Positions 15,326 through 25,300 of a stretch of DNA of 27,971 nucleotides are shown piece after piece. Each line of letters opens with the position of its first letter. The first letter of the stretch is position 1. Source of the stretch: a virus; IMG/VR virus record IMGVR_UViG_3300037849_000254, positions 1 to 27,971 of that record; one strand, written 5' to 3'. The translations under genes and the position numbers were made by a program. The notes under the pieces were generated by a model. That model was given only the letters and a program-made list of their open reading frames with translations, was not told the DNA's origin and did not search any database.

Positions 15326-16574
15326 GTTTAAGACCAAAAGCGTGGCAATCGTCGACAACGGCATGTTTGCGGAACTCGCGCGCACGTTGTCCGCCTCCTT
15401 CGGCGAAGTCTTCTACACGTCCCCGTGGGTCGCAGACTATCCATCCTCCTACAACACCGAGCAAGGAGAGGGGTTCGCGGACTTTGAGCGCGTGCCGGAT
15501 ATCTGGGGCATCGTCGACGATGTGGACCTGTTTGTCTTCACGGATCTCCATCAAGGGCCGCTGCAGGAATACCTGGCCGAGAAGGGTAAGCGTGTCTGGG
15601 GTTCCCGCACCGGTGAACAGATCGAAGAGGATCGCGTTGACGCCAAAGCCCATTTTGAAACGCTCGGCATCCCGCAGGCGCCGTACGAAGTCGTCAAGGG
15701 CATGGACGCGCTGCGGCGCTACATCAAGAGCCGCGGAAACGATAAACTCTGGATCAAGATCAGCCTGACGCGCAACGATACCGAGACATTCTGCGTTGAG
15801 GGATACGAGCAGGCCAAGAATCGGCTGGACGACTTTCAGGCCAAGTTTGGGCCTATGTCGGAGTACCGGGAGTTTGTGGTCGAGGATCACCTGCCCGACA
15901 CGCTGGACCTCGCCATCGATACCTACTCGATCGACGGCCAGTATCCCTCGCGTGCGCTTCTGGGGACAGAACAGAAGGACGAGGGTTATATCTGTGCCGT
16001 CAAGGACTGGAAGCAGTTGCCACCCAACCTTGTCGACATCTACACCAAGCTCGCGCCCACGCTCGAGCAGTACCAATATCGGCAATTCCTCTCGCTCGAG
16101 TCGCGCGTGGCTGAAAAGAAGATCTGGCTGGGCGATCCGTGCTGTCGTGCCGGCTCCCCGCCGTTCGAACTTGAATTAAACATGCTCAAGAACCTGCCGG
16201 AGATCCTGTGGGAGGGCGCGGACGGGAAACTGATTGAGCCGGATTACGCCGGTAAATACGGATTTGAGATACTGGTGCAAAGCCCATGGGTCAATGAGCA
16301 TCCCTTGCTGGTCGAATTCCCCGAGAAGTACCGTGACTCGATCAAGTTCCGGCGGGCGACGCAGTATCCAGACGGGCTCTGGATCATGCCCCAGAAAGAC
16401 TCGCCGGTGTTCGCTGCGATAGTTACCTTCGGGGATTCCCCGGATGCCTGCTTTGCGGAGGCGGAGGAGATTGCGAAGGAGATCCACGGTTTCAAAGTGG
16501 ACGCCTTTGTCGGCAGCATGGAAGGCTTAAAGAAAAACCTCAAGGAATTTAGCAAATGGGGGATACGATTCTAA
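15318..16574 (+). CDS. ATP-grasp-like ligase (PurD-related architecture)
   Basis: I choose ATG 15318 ([15 protein letters not shown]) because AAGAGG lies about 12 bases upstream; the ATG at 15282 has no such site. The product has 418 residues. It begins with a small alpha/beta domain (residues 1-95, containing [20 protein letters not shown]) followed by a [20 protein letters not shown] helix and [11 protein letters not shown], matching the pre-ATP-grasp to ATP-grasp junction of PurD-type enzymes. KLWIKIS would hold the nucleotide-binding lysine strand and [20 protein letters not shown] the domain's acidic strand. The metal-binding end (PurD: N.R.GDPE) appears as [17 protein letters not shown], so substrate and metal binding may differ. 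It would join a carboxylate to an amine using ATP; the substrate is unknown. It is unusual between ejection and fibre genes. Confidence 0.6.
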   Translation: MTEFKTKSVAIVDNGMFAELARTLSASFGEVFYTSPWVADYPSSYNTEQGEGFADFERVPDIWGIVDDVDLFVFTDLHQGPLQEYLAEKGKRVWGSRTGEQIEEDRVDAKAHFETLGIPQAPYEVVKGMDALRRYIKSRGNDKLWIKISLTRNDTETFCVEGYEQAKNRLDDFQAKFGPMSEYREFVVEDHLPDTLDLAIDTYSIDGQYPSRALLGTEQKDEGYICAVKDWKQLPPNLVDIYTKLAPTLEQYQYRQFLSLESRVAEKKIWLGDPCCRAGSPPFELELNMLKNLPEILWEGADGKLIEPDYAGKYGFEILVQSPWVNEHPLLVEFPEKYRDSIKFRRATQYPDGLWIMPQKDSPVFAAIVTFGDSPDACFAEAEEIAKEIHGFKVDAFVGSMEGLKKNLKEFSKWGIRF

Positions 16575-16584
16575 TGGAGAGCCT

Positions 16585-19500
16585 ATGAAACGCTGGATTC
16601 TCTTGATGCCGTTGGTTTTGCTACTGAATGCGATGGCTCACGCCCAGGTCACGGGGACGGCCTCGACGGCGACGTTCAACTGCACTGCATCGACCGGGCC
16701 GTTCCCTTTCAGGTTCCCGGCGCACGATGCGGCCGCTCTTCAGGTGATCGAGATCGCTCCCGGTTCGCTTCCGGGCGTGATGACCATCGTTACCGGATGG
16801 ACCGCGACGCCGGTGAACAACTCGTTTGCCAATGGCGGAAGCATTACCCTTGTGACCCCGTGCCCGTCGGGATACACGCTCACGATCGCGCGCGTGACAG
16901 AACAGACGCAACTCACTCAGTACACGCCCAACATGCCGGCGCTGTACGCTAATTTCCAGAACAATATCGATCAGCTGACGACGAATACGCAGGATGCCTC
17001 GCGCGCGCTGCAGGTGCAGGTGGGGCAGCTCTCTGGGGGCGGTTCCGCGAGCGTGACGCAGACTCCACTCGGCCAATTCCTCAATCTCACATTCCCATCG
17101 GCGGGGTTGCCTGGCACGAACCCCACGTTTAACGGCATCCTCTCCGGCCCGAAGATCTCCCTCTCCGGCGACGGCCTCGTGACCACGGGCAACCTCTTCA
17201 ACACCGTCACGGCCTTTCCCAGTATCTACAACGCCCCGCACACGCTGAATCTCTACTCCGACTTCATTACCGGCAGCCAAGATAACTACATCCTGGAGGG
17301 CACGCAGATCACCGAAAACGACCTGACGGATGGCTGGACGCCGGGCACCATTTTTAATCAAATAGTCGCAATGCACATGAACAGCAGCGGCGACACGATC
17401 GCGCGTCTTGTCGAGGTGCTGTGCAAGGGCAGTAGTTCGGTCCAGAACGAAGGCTGCAAGGACAGCCACATTGTCACGACCGAGTTTCCGACCATCTTCC
17501 AGGGCACGCTTAACTCGATCCCGCTGTGCGCAGGAGGGAACTGCACCTTCAGCATGACGCAGACGCAGGGCTATAGCTCGACCGTCAACGGAGTCACGTA
17601 TCTGGGGCCCGGCGCGAAAATGCACCTTATCGATCTCACGAATGCAATCACGGCCGGCTACATCACGGGATACTCCGGCTTCGGCTATTCCAACTTCACC
17701 GCCTCCGGGACGGCATTCTCGACGCCCAACGGCACCAGCGCCATAACGACCTCGACAACCAGCATCGGCAGCACCACCGCGGCGACCGTGAATGGCACCA
17801 TTACTCTCACCAGCCCATCGGGATTTGCGGTGTCGGGAACCAATCTCATCTGCCTCTTTGATCCCACCACCGCCGATTACGTCTGGACGTGCGCCCACAT
17901 CACGAACCTGACCGGCAGCGTGGCGACGATTGATTACATCCCGGAGGGGTACCTGTTCCCGGCAGGGAGCACGGTTTCGCAGGGCGGATTGGCCGGCTGG
18001 GGATTCAGTCTCGACTGGGATTCGCACTGCGCGGCGGTGTCGCTCGGTTGCCCCGGCGGTCCGAACGGCTATCCGCTTCCGCCTGACAACGCATACAACG
18101 GCATCGTCCGCATGGACTATCCAGTGGTCGGCAACACCTCAGCGACCAGCATTGAAGTCTACGGCTTTGAGGGATCGCAGACGCCTTCGAGCGGCGGGAC
18201 ATCGACCACTGGCGTCTATCATTTGTTCCCCCAGGTCATCGTCTACGACCCCTATAACTACACGACCAAGAAGCTCGACGCGAGCGCAGTTCAGACCAGC
18301 CCGATCAACCAGGGCATGACGTTCTCCGCGAGCGACGTGATTGAGCAGCCGAACTACTTCTCATTGCGGGCGACTGCGCAGACGATCTACGCATGGAAGG
18401 CGCAGGGATCGCCGAACGCGCTCCCGACTGGGATTAGCCTTACTCTTGGCGGCAATTACCGCGATGGCTCGCAAGCAATGCCGATCTACAATTTCAACAA
18501 TCCCTGCCTCTATGCCGGAATTCCTTCCGGCGTGCAGCCCCTCATGCCGTGGCCCAACAATTCTGCGGGCGCATCGGTGGGATGCTCCGGAAGCGCGGGG
18601 GTCTACGGCACTGGACAGGGCCAATACGGCGCGCCGCAGGGGGTGCGATTCGGCGGGGCTGTTTCGAGCGGCGTCACGCTGGGCCTCCCGGTCCTCTCGG
18701 TCGGCTACAACGGCATCGGCAAAGCGGCGCTGTTTGTGGGCGCTGATCTCACGACCGCGATGGCGAATCAGTGGGCCACTGCTTCCCCGGTGCTGGGACA
18801 CGTCAACAACCTGGGCGGCGCAACTCCTGGAGAGGATTTCGTCAACTATTACCCGGCTCAGGACTTGTGGGATGTGACCGCTGGGTCCACCGATCCCTAC
18901 GGAACCGGCGCGACTCACTACTATTTCAGCCCCACGGCGCTGACGGTGCCGAATTTGGTCATCTCTGGAACCTGCACCGGATGCGGCGCGAGCCCGTTCA
19001 ATTACCTTGTGAATCAGAGCTCGACCCTGCAGCCGATTCAGATCAGCACCGTGGCGTCGGGGTCTGATTATCTGTGGGTCAATTCTTTCGGCGGGAGTGC
19101 AGGCTGGACTTTCCAGAACAACACCGCAGCCAACACTTGGACCTCTTCGCTTTTCAACATGGACGCTTCCTATGACGCCATATTCAGTGGGTGCGCTCCC
19201 GGCCAGACAAGCGTGCCCGCGTCGGGCCCTTGCCGGGTCCTGTTCGGCATCCTGGGCAACGGCACTAATTACACCAACAATCGCGGCTATTATCTGAGTG
19301 TTCCGGTTGAGCCAGTTGGCAATCCTACGGTCACGCTGCCGCTTGCGACAGCGAATGCCTATATCTTTGCACTGCCCACCGGCGCGTCGGCCAATGCGAT
19401 TCCGACCGCAGGCACGGCTGGCTTCGGCGGCACATCGTCCTGCTCCGACAACGGCACGATCTTCGCCTGCAGTGAGCCCGTGCAAGCGCCGTCCTTTGTT

Positions 19501-19776
19501 GCCACCGGCGGCACGCCCACAACGGTAAATTGCTCCACATCGGGCACGGCAATCTTCCTGCAATCCCTGACCGGAACCAATGACAAGAAGGTGGTGGTCA
19601 CGTTTGCGGCGTGTCTGGGGACGGCCTCCTACACGTTCCCAACCGCGTTCACGGTGCAGCCGTCTGTATTCGCCAGCAACGATGTGGCGGCAACGCTGGT
19701 AACTTCGCGGTCCACCACGGCCATCACGGTCACCGGGACGACTTCGACGGGAACACTATTTTTGGAAGGGTATTAG
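16585..19776 (+). CDS. Tail fibre with T7 gp17-like N-terminal domain behind a signal peptide (1063 aa)
   Basis: Starts at ATG 16585 with GGAGAG upstream, 10 bases after the ATP-grasp stop. Residues 1-20 form a Sec-type signal peptide (Lys-Arg, then a Leu-rich core, then AMAHA before Q21). Residues about 27-145 resemble the virion-binding head of T7-type fibres: [40 protein letters not shown] and [20 protein letters not shown], matching the f.FpF.f....l.V...GG.v.l..p...G..ltI.R.t...Q...y....f.a...e...D pattern. The rest is beta-rich, Gly/Ser/Thr/Asn-rich and not recognised. The C-terminus ends with a strand-rich knob ([18 protein letters not shown]). About 20 cysteines are present. A signal peptide in front of a virion-attached fibre domain is unexpected. 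The stop is TAG. Confidence 0.78.
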   Translation: MKRWILLMPLVLLLNAMAHAQVTGTASTATFNCTASTGPFPFRFPAHDAAALQVIEIAPGSLPGVMTIVTGWTATPVNNSFANGGSITLVTPCPSGYTLTIARVTEQTQLTQYTPNMPALYANFQNNIDQLTTNTQDASRALQVQVGQLSGGGSASVTQTPLGQFLNLTFPSAGLPGTNPTFNGILSGPKISLSGDGLVTTGNLFNTVTAFPSIYNAPHTLNLYSDFITGSQDNYILEGTQITENDLTDGWTPGTIFNQIVAMHMNSSGDTIARLVEVLCKGSSSVQNEGCKDSHIVTTEFPTIFQGTLNSIPLCAGGNCTFSMTQTQGYSSTVNGVTYLGPGAKMHLIDLTNAITAGYITGYSGFGYSNFTASGTAFSTPNGTSAITTSTTSIGSTTAATVNGTITLTSPSGFAVSGTNLICLFDPTTADYVWTCAHITNLTGSVATIDYIPEGYLFPAGSTVSQGGLAGWGFSLDWDSHCAAVSLGCPGGPNGYPLPPDNAYNGIVRMDYPVVGNTSATSIEVYGFEGSQTPSSGGTSTTGVYHLFPQVIVYDPYNYTTKKLDASAVQTSPINQGMTFSASDVIEQPNYFSLRATAQTIYAWKAQGSPNALPTGISLTLGGNYRDGSQAMPIYNFNNPCLYAGIPSGVQPLMPWPNNSAGASVGCSGSAGVYGTGQGQYGAPQGVRFGGAVSSGVTLGLPVLSVGYNGIGKAALFVGADLTTAMANQWATASPVLGHVNNLGGATPGEDFVNYYPAQDLWDVTAGSTDPYGTGATHYYFSPTALTVPNLVISGTCTGCGASPFNYLVNQSSTLQPIQISTVASGSDYLWVNSFGGSAGWTFQNNTAANTWTSSLFNMDASYDAIFSGCAPGQTSVPASGPCRVLFGILGNGTNYTNNRGYYLSVPVEPVGNPTVTLPLATANAYIFALPTGASANAIPTAGTAGFGGTSSCSDNGTIFACSEPVQAPSFVATGGTPTTVNCSTSGTAIFLQSLTGTNDKKVVVTFAACLGTASYTFPTAFTVQPSVFASNDVAATLVTSRSTTAITVTGTTSTGTLFLEGY

Positions 19777-19779
19777 CCC

Positions 19780-22383
19780 ATGAAAAGATTCTTGCTCTTC
19801 TTGCTGTTCGCCTCTCCGCTCGCTGCCCAGATCAGCAATCCGGGCGTGACGTATGTCGGTTCTGCCCCATCAGGCGCGTGCTCACAGGCTCCTCCGGTGC
19901 AGGTGCTCAACTCATCGGGCGCGATTTACACGTGCGACAACGGGACGTGGGCGGTGCAGGGAGGCGGTGGAGGCTCGGGCACGGTAACCAGCGTTGCACT
20001 TACCGGCAGCGCGAACCTCTTTTCTTCGACGCCGGGGACCGCAGTCACGACAGCAGGAAACCTGAATCTCGACTCGCAACTCCTCGCGCAAGCAGCGAAC
20101 TGCATCCTCGCTGGCCCAGCTTCAGGGAGCGCCGCAGCACCAACTTGCCGCGCTTTGGTTTCCGGCGACATCCCAAACAACGCAGCGAACACAACCGGGA
20201 CAGCGGGGAACGTGACTGCAACCAGCAACTCTACCCTGACCACGCTCTCCGCATTATCGCTTCCTTATTCGCAGGTGACTGGAGGCCCGAGTGGAACGGT
20301 GACATCGTTCTCGGCAGGTAACCTATCGCCACTGTTCACTTCTTCGGTAGCGACTTCGACCACGACCCCCGCTCTCACGTTCGCGCTTTCAAACGCTGCG
20401 CAAAACTCCGTCTTAGCGGGTCCGGCCACTGGAGGGGCGGGAGCGCCAAGCTACCAGACCGCTCCAACAATTAGCGCGGCAAATATGACGAATTTTCCGG
20501 CGTCTGCCGCATATACTCCGCTAACATACCTCGCTTATGGCGATTCAATCACCATCGCCACAAACGGCGCGGTTACTTATCCCAACAACTCATATGTAGC
20601 TCGTATCGCAGCTCAACTCGGCATCCCTGGCGGATCAGTCACAAATCAGGCGGTGAGCGGCGCAATGGCTGGCGACGTTATGAGTCTTCAGGTTCTTCCC
20701 AACGACGCTCCAGCGGAAACGGCACAGCAACCCTTGCGGACTCTGCTCATCAGCACAAACGAGGCTAGCATCAAAGGTGCTGGTGCTTACGAAGCGACGT
20801 TCAACACTATCGATCAGGCTATCTTAGCTTGGGAGTCGATTGCCGCTCCATATAAGGTGATGGGCTCGACGGTGGTTGGTTCAACCACGGGGACCTGCGC
20901 GCAGGACAATACTTATGCGAATGCCCTAGGCGTGCTCTGTACATCGAATGCGGCTACCGCGCCGTTTAGTATCACTACTACGGGCGGACCAATTTACATC
21001 TGGTATCGCTGCATCGACAGTGACGCGGGGACGTGGACTTACGCCATCGACGGCGGATCAACGGTTGCCGTGACTACCGCTCTCACCACGGCGATTGCGA
21101 CAACCAATGGCACCACAGCTTCTGTGTGTTTGATCCGGGTGCCTGCGAGCGCCGCTGCCCACACGCTCTCTTTTGTAAAAACAAGCACGGGCGGAAACAT
21201 GGGGATCATTGGGGTCGGGACCGTCTCAAATTCTCTTGTTAATTCTCAGCCCTACATCATTGCCGGAGACACGCCTTCAGAATTGAATGGTGCTGCTGCG
21301 TCTGCGGTCGCGGCATATCGTGCGGACATCGTTGCGAACGTTGCCCTGCTTGCGGGGGATGGATTAAATATCCAATTAAAATACATCAGCAAGTATCTGA
21401 TCGCCACGACCGCCGCATCCGATATGTTCAATACTCTTCACCCTAACGATCAAGGCCACGGTGAAATGGCGGCTGCGTTTCTAGGGGGCTCCGGCTTGTT
21501 TCCGGCAACATCTGGGGCTAGTCCCTATTACAATGCGCAGAACGCTTCTTATGTTCCGGGCGCGGGGAATCAGGTAGTCAGTATCGCCGCTACCAGCGGG
21601 ACCGTCACGCTAAATGTTCAAGCATCGGGTACTGTTTACTGGATTGTCAACAGAAGTAGTTCCACGAATCTTACGCTGGCTGCGGGTTCGGGAGTTACCA
21701 TAAACGGTGCTGCTACCATACCGCCGCTCGGGGTGGCAGTTGCTATCTCTACAGGCTCCTCTTGGGCGATTGGTCCAGCTTCCAATGCAATCACTACCTT
21801 ATATCAAGGGCCAAGCGCCGGATATACCATTGCGCCGGGAAATCAAGTTACGGCGATGAACTGTATCGCTAACTGCACACTGGCTATTGGCACCGGAACA
21901 TACGGGCAAGTTGAGTATGTTGCGAACAGGAGTGCCACTTATACAGTAACCGTCTCGGGGACGATAAGCTCCGGTCCCACCAGCATTCCTCCATTGGGCG
22001 GTGCGATCTATGTTAGTTCTAATTCTGCTTGGTGGGGCGTAGCTGTTGGTGCGCAGAATGGAATCTACACTCCCAACGGAACGCCGACTTACACAGCGGG
22101 AACCAACGTCACATCCGTGGGGTGCGCCTCTGGTTATACCTGCACGAACACTCGCGGCGAACTCACCATCGTCGGCGGAACAGCCACGACAGGAACGATT
22201 GCCACCCTCAACTTCTCAGCCACGCTAACCGCCGCGCCGGGCCTGTGCATAGTGACTCAAGCGGGCGGTGCAAGCCTGTTCGGCATCGGCCACGGCACGC
22301 CCGCCACGACGGGATTCACCATCACCGCCGGAGTCAGCGTCGCCACATCGACCGTCACTGTGGACTACTCATGCCAGCCCTAA
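19780..22383 (+). CDS. Tail fibre/spike with SGNH (GDSL) hydrolase domain and signal peptide (867 aa)
   Basis: Starts at ATG 19780 with GGAAGG upstream. Residues 1-16 are a short signal peptide (MKRFLLFLLFASPLAA) before Q17. Residues about 67-240 carry two fibre-type repeats (LLAQAANCILAGPASGSAAA; ALSNAAQNSVLAGPATGGAG). An SGNH hydrolase domain follows: YGDSIT with the expected catalytic Ser at about 254-258, SGAMAGDV at about 294-301, LISTNEAS with the oxyanion Asn at about 322-329, and FNTLHPNDQGH at about 551-561 with the catalytic His. The usual Asp three residues before that His is Asn here. A beta-rich insert (ATAPFSITTTGGPIYIWYRC, then TWTYAIDGGSTVAVTT) lies between the blocks. The C-terminal part has a duplicated beta-unit and a terminal knob with Cys pairs. 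The likely role is deacetylation of surface polysaccharide. Confidence 0.75.
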   Translation: MKRFLLFLLFASPLAAQISNPGVTYVGSAPSGACSQAPPVQVLNSSGAIYTCDNGTWAVQGGGGGSGTVTSVALTGSANLFSSTPGTAVTTAGNLNLDSQLLAQAANCILAGPASGSAAAPTCRALVSGDIPNNAANTTGTAGNVTATSNSTLTTLSALSLPYSQVTGGPSGTVTSFSAGNLSPLFTSSVATSTTTPALTFALSNAAQNSVLAGPATGGAGAPSYQTAPTISAANMTNFPASAAYTPLTYLAYGDSITIATNGAVTYPNNSYVARIAAQLGIPGGSVTNQAVSGAMAGDVMSLQVLPNDAPAETAQQPLRTLLISTNEASIKGAGAYEATFNTIDQAILAWESIAAPYKVMGSTVVGSTTGTCAQDNTYANALGVLCTSNAATAPFSITTTGGPIYIWYRCIDSDAGTWTYAIDGGSTVAVTTALTTAIATTNGTTASVCLIRVPASAAAHTLSFVKTSTGGNMGIIGVGTVSNSLVNSQPYIIAGDTPSELNGAAASAVAAYRADIVANVALLAGDGLNIQLKYISKYLIATTAASDMFNTLHPNDQGHGEMAAAFLGGSGLFPATSGASPYYNAQNASYVPGAGNQVVSIAATSGTVTLNVQASGTVYWIVNRSSSTNLTLAAGSGVTINGAATIPPLGVAVAISTGSSWAIGPASNAITTLYQGPSAGYTIAPGNQVTAMNCIANCTLAIGTGTYGQVEYVANRSATYTVTVSGTISSGPTSIPPLGGAIYVSSNSAWWGVAVGAQNGIYTPNGTPTYTAGTNVTSVGCASGYTCTNTRGELTIVGGTATTGTIATLNFSATLTAAPGLCIVTQAGGASLFGIGHGTPATTGFTITAGVSVATSTVTVDYSCQP
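19978..20498 (+). repeat. Two fibre-type repeats in the SGNH protein
   Basis: Both units begin GTVTS and run through an LL or LF strand and A..N.(I/V)LAGPA.G.....P to a short linker ending in P.N or MTNF. The first unit is at about 19978-20182 and the second at about 20293-20498. This pattern is common in fibres and supports a virion-associated role. Confidence 0.65.
21555..22044 (+). repeat. Duplicated beta-unit in the C-terminal part of the SGNH protein
   Basis: Two units share GNQV, a strand ending in (Y/V).(V/A)NRS, then T.S/AG, an IPPLG(V/G)A strand and a S..W.(I/V) end. Unit one spans about 21555-21775 and unit two about 21830-22044. The DNA has diverged, so the duplication is old. Confidence 0.6.
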
Positions 22384-25300
22384 AATGGCTCGCCCTCATC
22401 CTGCTCGCTCTGCCTCTTGCCGCGCAGGAGCCGACCATCACGCTCAATGGCACCGCGTACACCATGCAGCCGCACCCGCGCGTGTTCCTCAATGCGGCAC
22501 TGAATGCGCGAGTGGCTTATTCTGGCGGACTGGCACCGAAGGCGGTCTCAAGCAATCCGGCGTGGGTAGCCATGACGACGCGAGCCGGGACAGCTTGCTC
22601 CATCTATCCCGATCCCTCGACCACGCACAACGACGATTCAAATTATGTGGACGGAACCATTGCCGAGATGTACGCGCAGTGGTGGTATTCGGATAACAGC
22701 CAGACCGCGTGCTTGGCGAAGGCGCTCTACCTCGTCAACAACATGCAGCAGTATGTGCCGTTTGTCTGCAACGAAGGCGTCATGGACTGCATCCACGGCG
22801 GCAACGGCTACTGGGTGGGAAGCTACGGCCCAGCGTACTATATGCCCAACTGGGTCTTCGCATACGAGCTGGTGCGGGGCCAGATGACGACGCTTCAGCA
22901 GCAGACGTTTGCCGACAAGTGGCTGAACGATAAAGCGGCATGGGGAGGAATCAATGGCTCGCCAAGCACCGGCTGCACGAATCCCACTCTGGTTGGAACA
23001 ACATCTGTCTCGATTAACTCATCAGGAGTTGTTACAGCTAGTGCGCCATATTTTGGTTCAGGGCAAACACTTCAAGTTGGAGACTGGATCGCCTCCAGCT
23101 CTAACGACTTCACCGCCGTCATCGCCTCCGTCTCGTCCTCCACGGTCGCCACGATAGAGCAGGATCAGTGGAGCAATTTCTCCGGCTACAGTGGCACGCT
23201 CTATAGTCGCCGCGGCGGGTGGTCGGCGGGTGATTGCGGATGGTTCTGGGTGGCAAAGCACGACTGGTACGCGCCCGCGTCGATCATCGGATCTTCTGTC
23301 TATCCATCAGGCGCAGGCAACGGCGGCGTGAACGGGACCGGCAGCTTCAACCTGGTGCTCGCCCAGACCTATGGACCCATGGCTGCGCTGCTGTCGCTGG
23401 CTGACGATGATGTGAATTTCTCCAGCCGCACCTCGGTCGAGATCACGGCCCTCTATAACTACTGGCACACCACGACTTGGACCGGCCTGAACGAGTTCAA
23501 CTACACCGGGTTCACGCCGACAGGATCGGTTTACGGGATCACGCGCGCCTGGGCGATGTGGCCCCTGACGGCGTTCAGTGTGGTCAATTCGGTCGTGAGT
23601 CCGCCTCCGCTGCTGAACGGCCTGTGGGCGAAGAACATGACGCACCACACGTATCTGGCGACCTTCCCGTCATGCCCCGCGCAGGAGTGGGAGTTCGGGC
23701 AGAGCTTCTCGCTGAATTCGAGCTACAACAGCTATCTGCCGAATGCGATCTATATCCCGTCCCTGATTACGATGTTTCAGGGAACGAATGAAGGCCAGTA
23801 TCTGAACTGGTGGTCACAAAATCTCTGGCAGACTTGCCCGAATGGGGGTTATTCTGGCAACACACCGGGTACAAACCTGATGTGGAATTCATCGACCTTG
23901 GGGAGCAATCAGTATGGCGGGACAAGTCAAGCGTGGGCGTATCTTTATATGGACTCGGCTTACGCGACTAACTCTGCACTTCCTACTGGGAGTGTCGATA
24001 ACTGTAGCGATGCTGGGTGTTCTGGGGCTGTTGCCACATCTGTTGCGCTTCCTATGGCAGGTCTTATTTCTCGTACCGGCTATAGTTCTATTACCGACAC
24101 CCTCACAGAATTCCTAGCGATCTCCGCCCCGTTCAACGACCACACCACGCCCTATAACGGGATCGGGCAGCCGGGCGATATCCGCATCTGGAAGGGTGCG
24201 GCGCTGCTGGGCGATGATTACACGACATGGAACAATGGCGGCATCAGCGCCAGCGATATCTCGATCGGGTCAGACTCCTATTTCCCGTCAGCGCCTGTCT
24301 ACACGGTACTGATGCCCGCCGGAGCCAATGACCCAAGTAACCGGTACACGTATGCCTTGGTGGACATGACCCAAAGTTACTCGTCTTCGGCGCATGTGAC
24401 GGGGGCGGAGCGATATTTTGTCCACTTCAAGAAGCCTGGCACGCAAGACTTCGTCGTGGTCTATGATTACGTCAAGACATCGACTGCCGAGCAGGTCATT
24501 CAGTATTCGCACTATCCTCAACCGACGCATACCACGCTGACCTGCCCTACCGTTGCTGAATCCTTCCCCGGAACAGGACACTCAGATGCCACACAGCTCC
24601 TCACCGCATTCCTCCAGCCAGCAGGAAGCAACACCACTTACTGCTACAGCAACAACACGAACGGTACTTACGCTGGAGGGAACGGAAATACATTTCGAGT
24701 CTCTAATTGCGGGAGTGTCACCGGAAGTTCTTGCGCAGCAACTAGCACTTACGAGTCTGCGACAGTGCACATGCCGGTTGCAGGTAGCGGCAACTCAATG
24801 CCGAGCACTGAAACTCTCGCAACTATTGACGGAAATCACCGAGGAATTGAAATCGATGGAAGCTCTTCTAAAGTTGCTGTTTTCCCCATCGGCATCAGCG
24901 AGCCCTGCTTCACCAGCGCCACCTACACCACCGCCGTGCCCTCAACAGCCCAGCAGCTTGTCGCCGGACTCTGCACCGGAAGTTATAATGTCACGGTGGG
25001 AGGAAGCCCGGTTGTCTCTGGGGTTGCAGTATCAGCAGGGAACAACAGCCTCTACTTCGAATACGGGTCAGGCGCAGTTGCGGTCTCGCTCGCGTCAGCA
25101 ACCCTAACCCTTCCCTCCCCCAGCTGCCCCGCCGGAACGCAATACGTCGCATATGGAGGCTGCACTCTGGCAGCTTCCGGCGGCACCCCGCCTTACACCT
25201 ACGCATGGGTCAATCCCACCACCAGCTACGCATCCATCCCTGAGGGCCTGAGCGTCAACGCATCGACGGGGGCAATCTCGGGCACGGTCTACGGGCAGGG

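Noticed and set aside
16621-18027. Long antisense open frame (468 codons) opposite the tail fibre; another of 400 codons at 18361-19563.
   Set aside because: Both are Arg- and Gly-rich shadow frames of GC-rich coding DNA. The + strand has a signal peptide, a recognised fibre domain and a ribosome site.
22029-22370. N-terminal extension of the lyase-like frame back to 22029.
   Set aside because: The extension would overlap the SGNH gene by about 350 bases and is Arg/His-rich nonsense. The ATG at 22371 gives a clear signal peptide.
24553-25107. Overlapping + strand frame of 184 codons inside the lyase-like gene, with a helix-like stretch (VLAQQLALTSLRQ, TEITEELKSMEALLKLL).
   Set aside because: The main frame here encodes the expected beta-sandwich part (GNHRGIEIDGSSSKVAVFP). 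The alternative frame has no good ribosome site, and its ends are low-complexity Ser/Pro sequence. A comparative test of synonymous change would be needed to reopen it.
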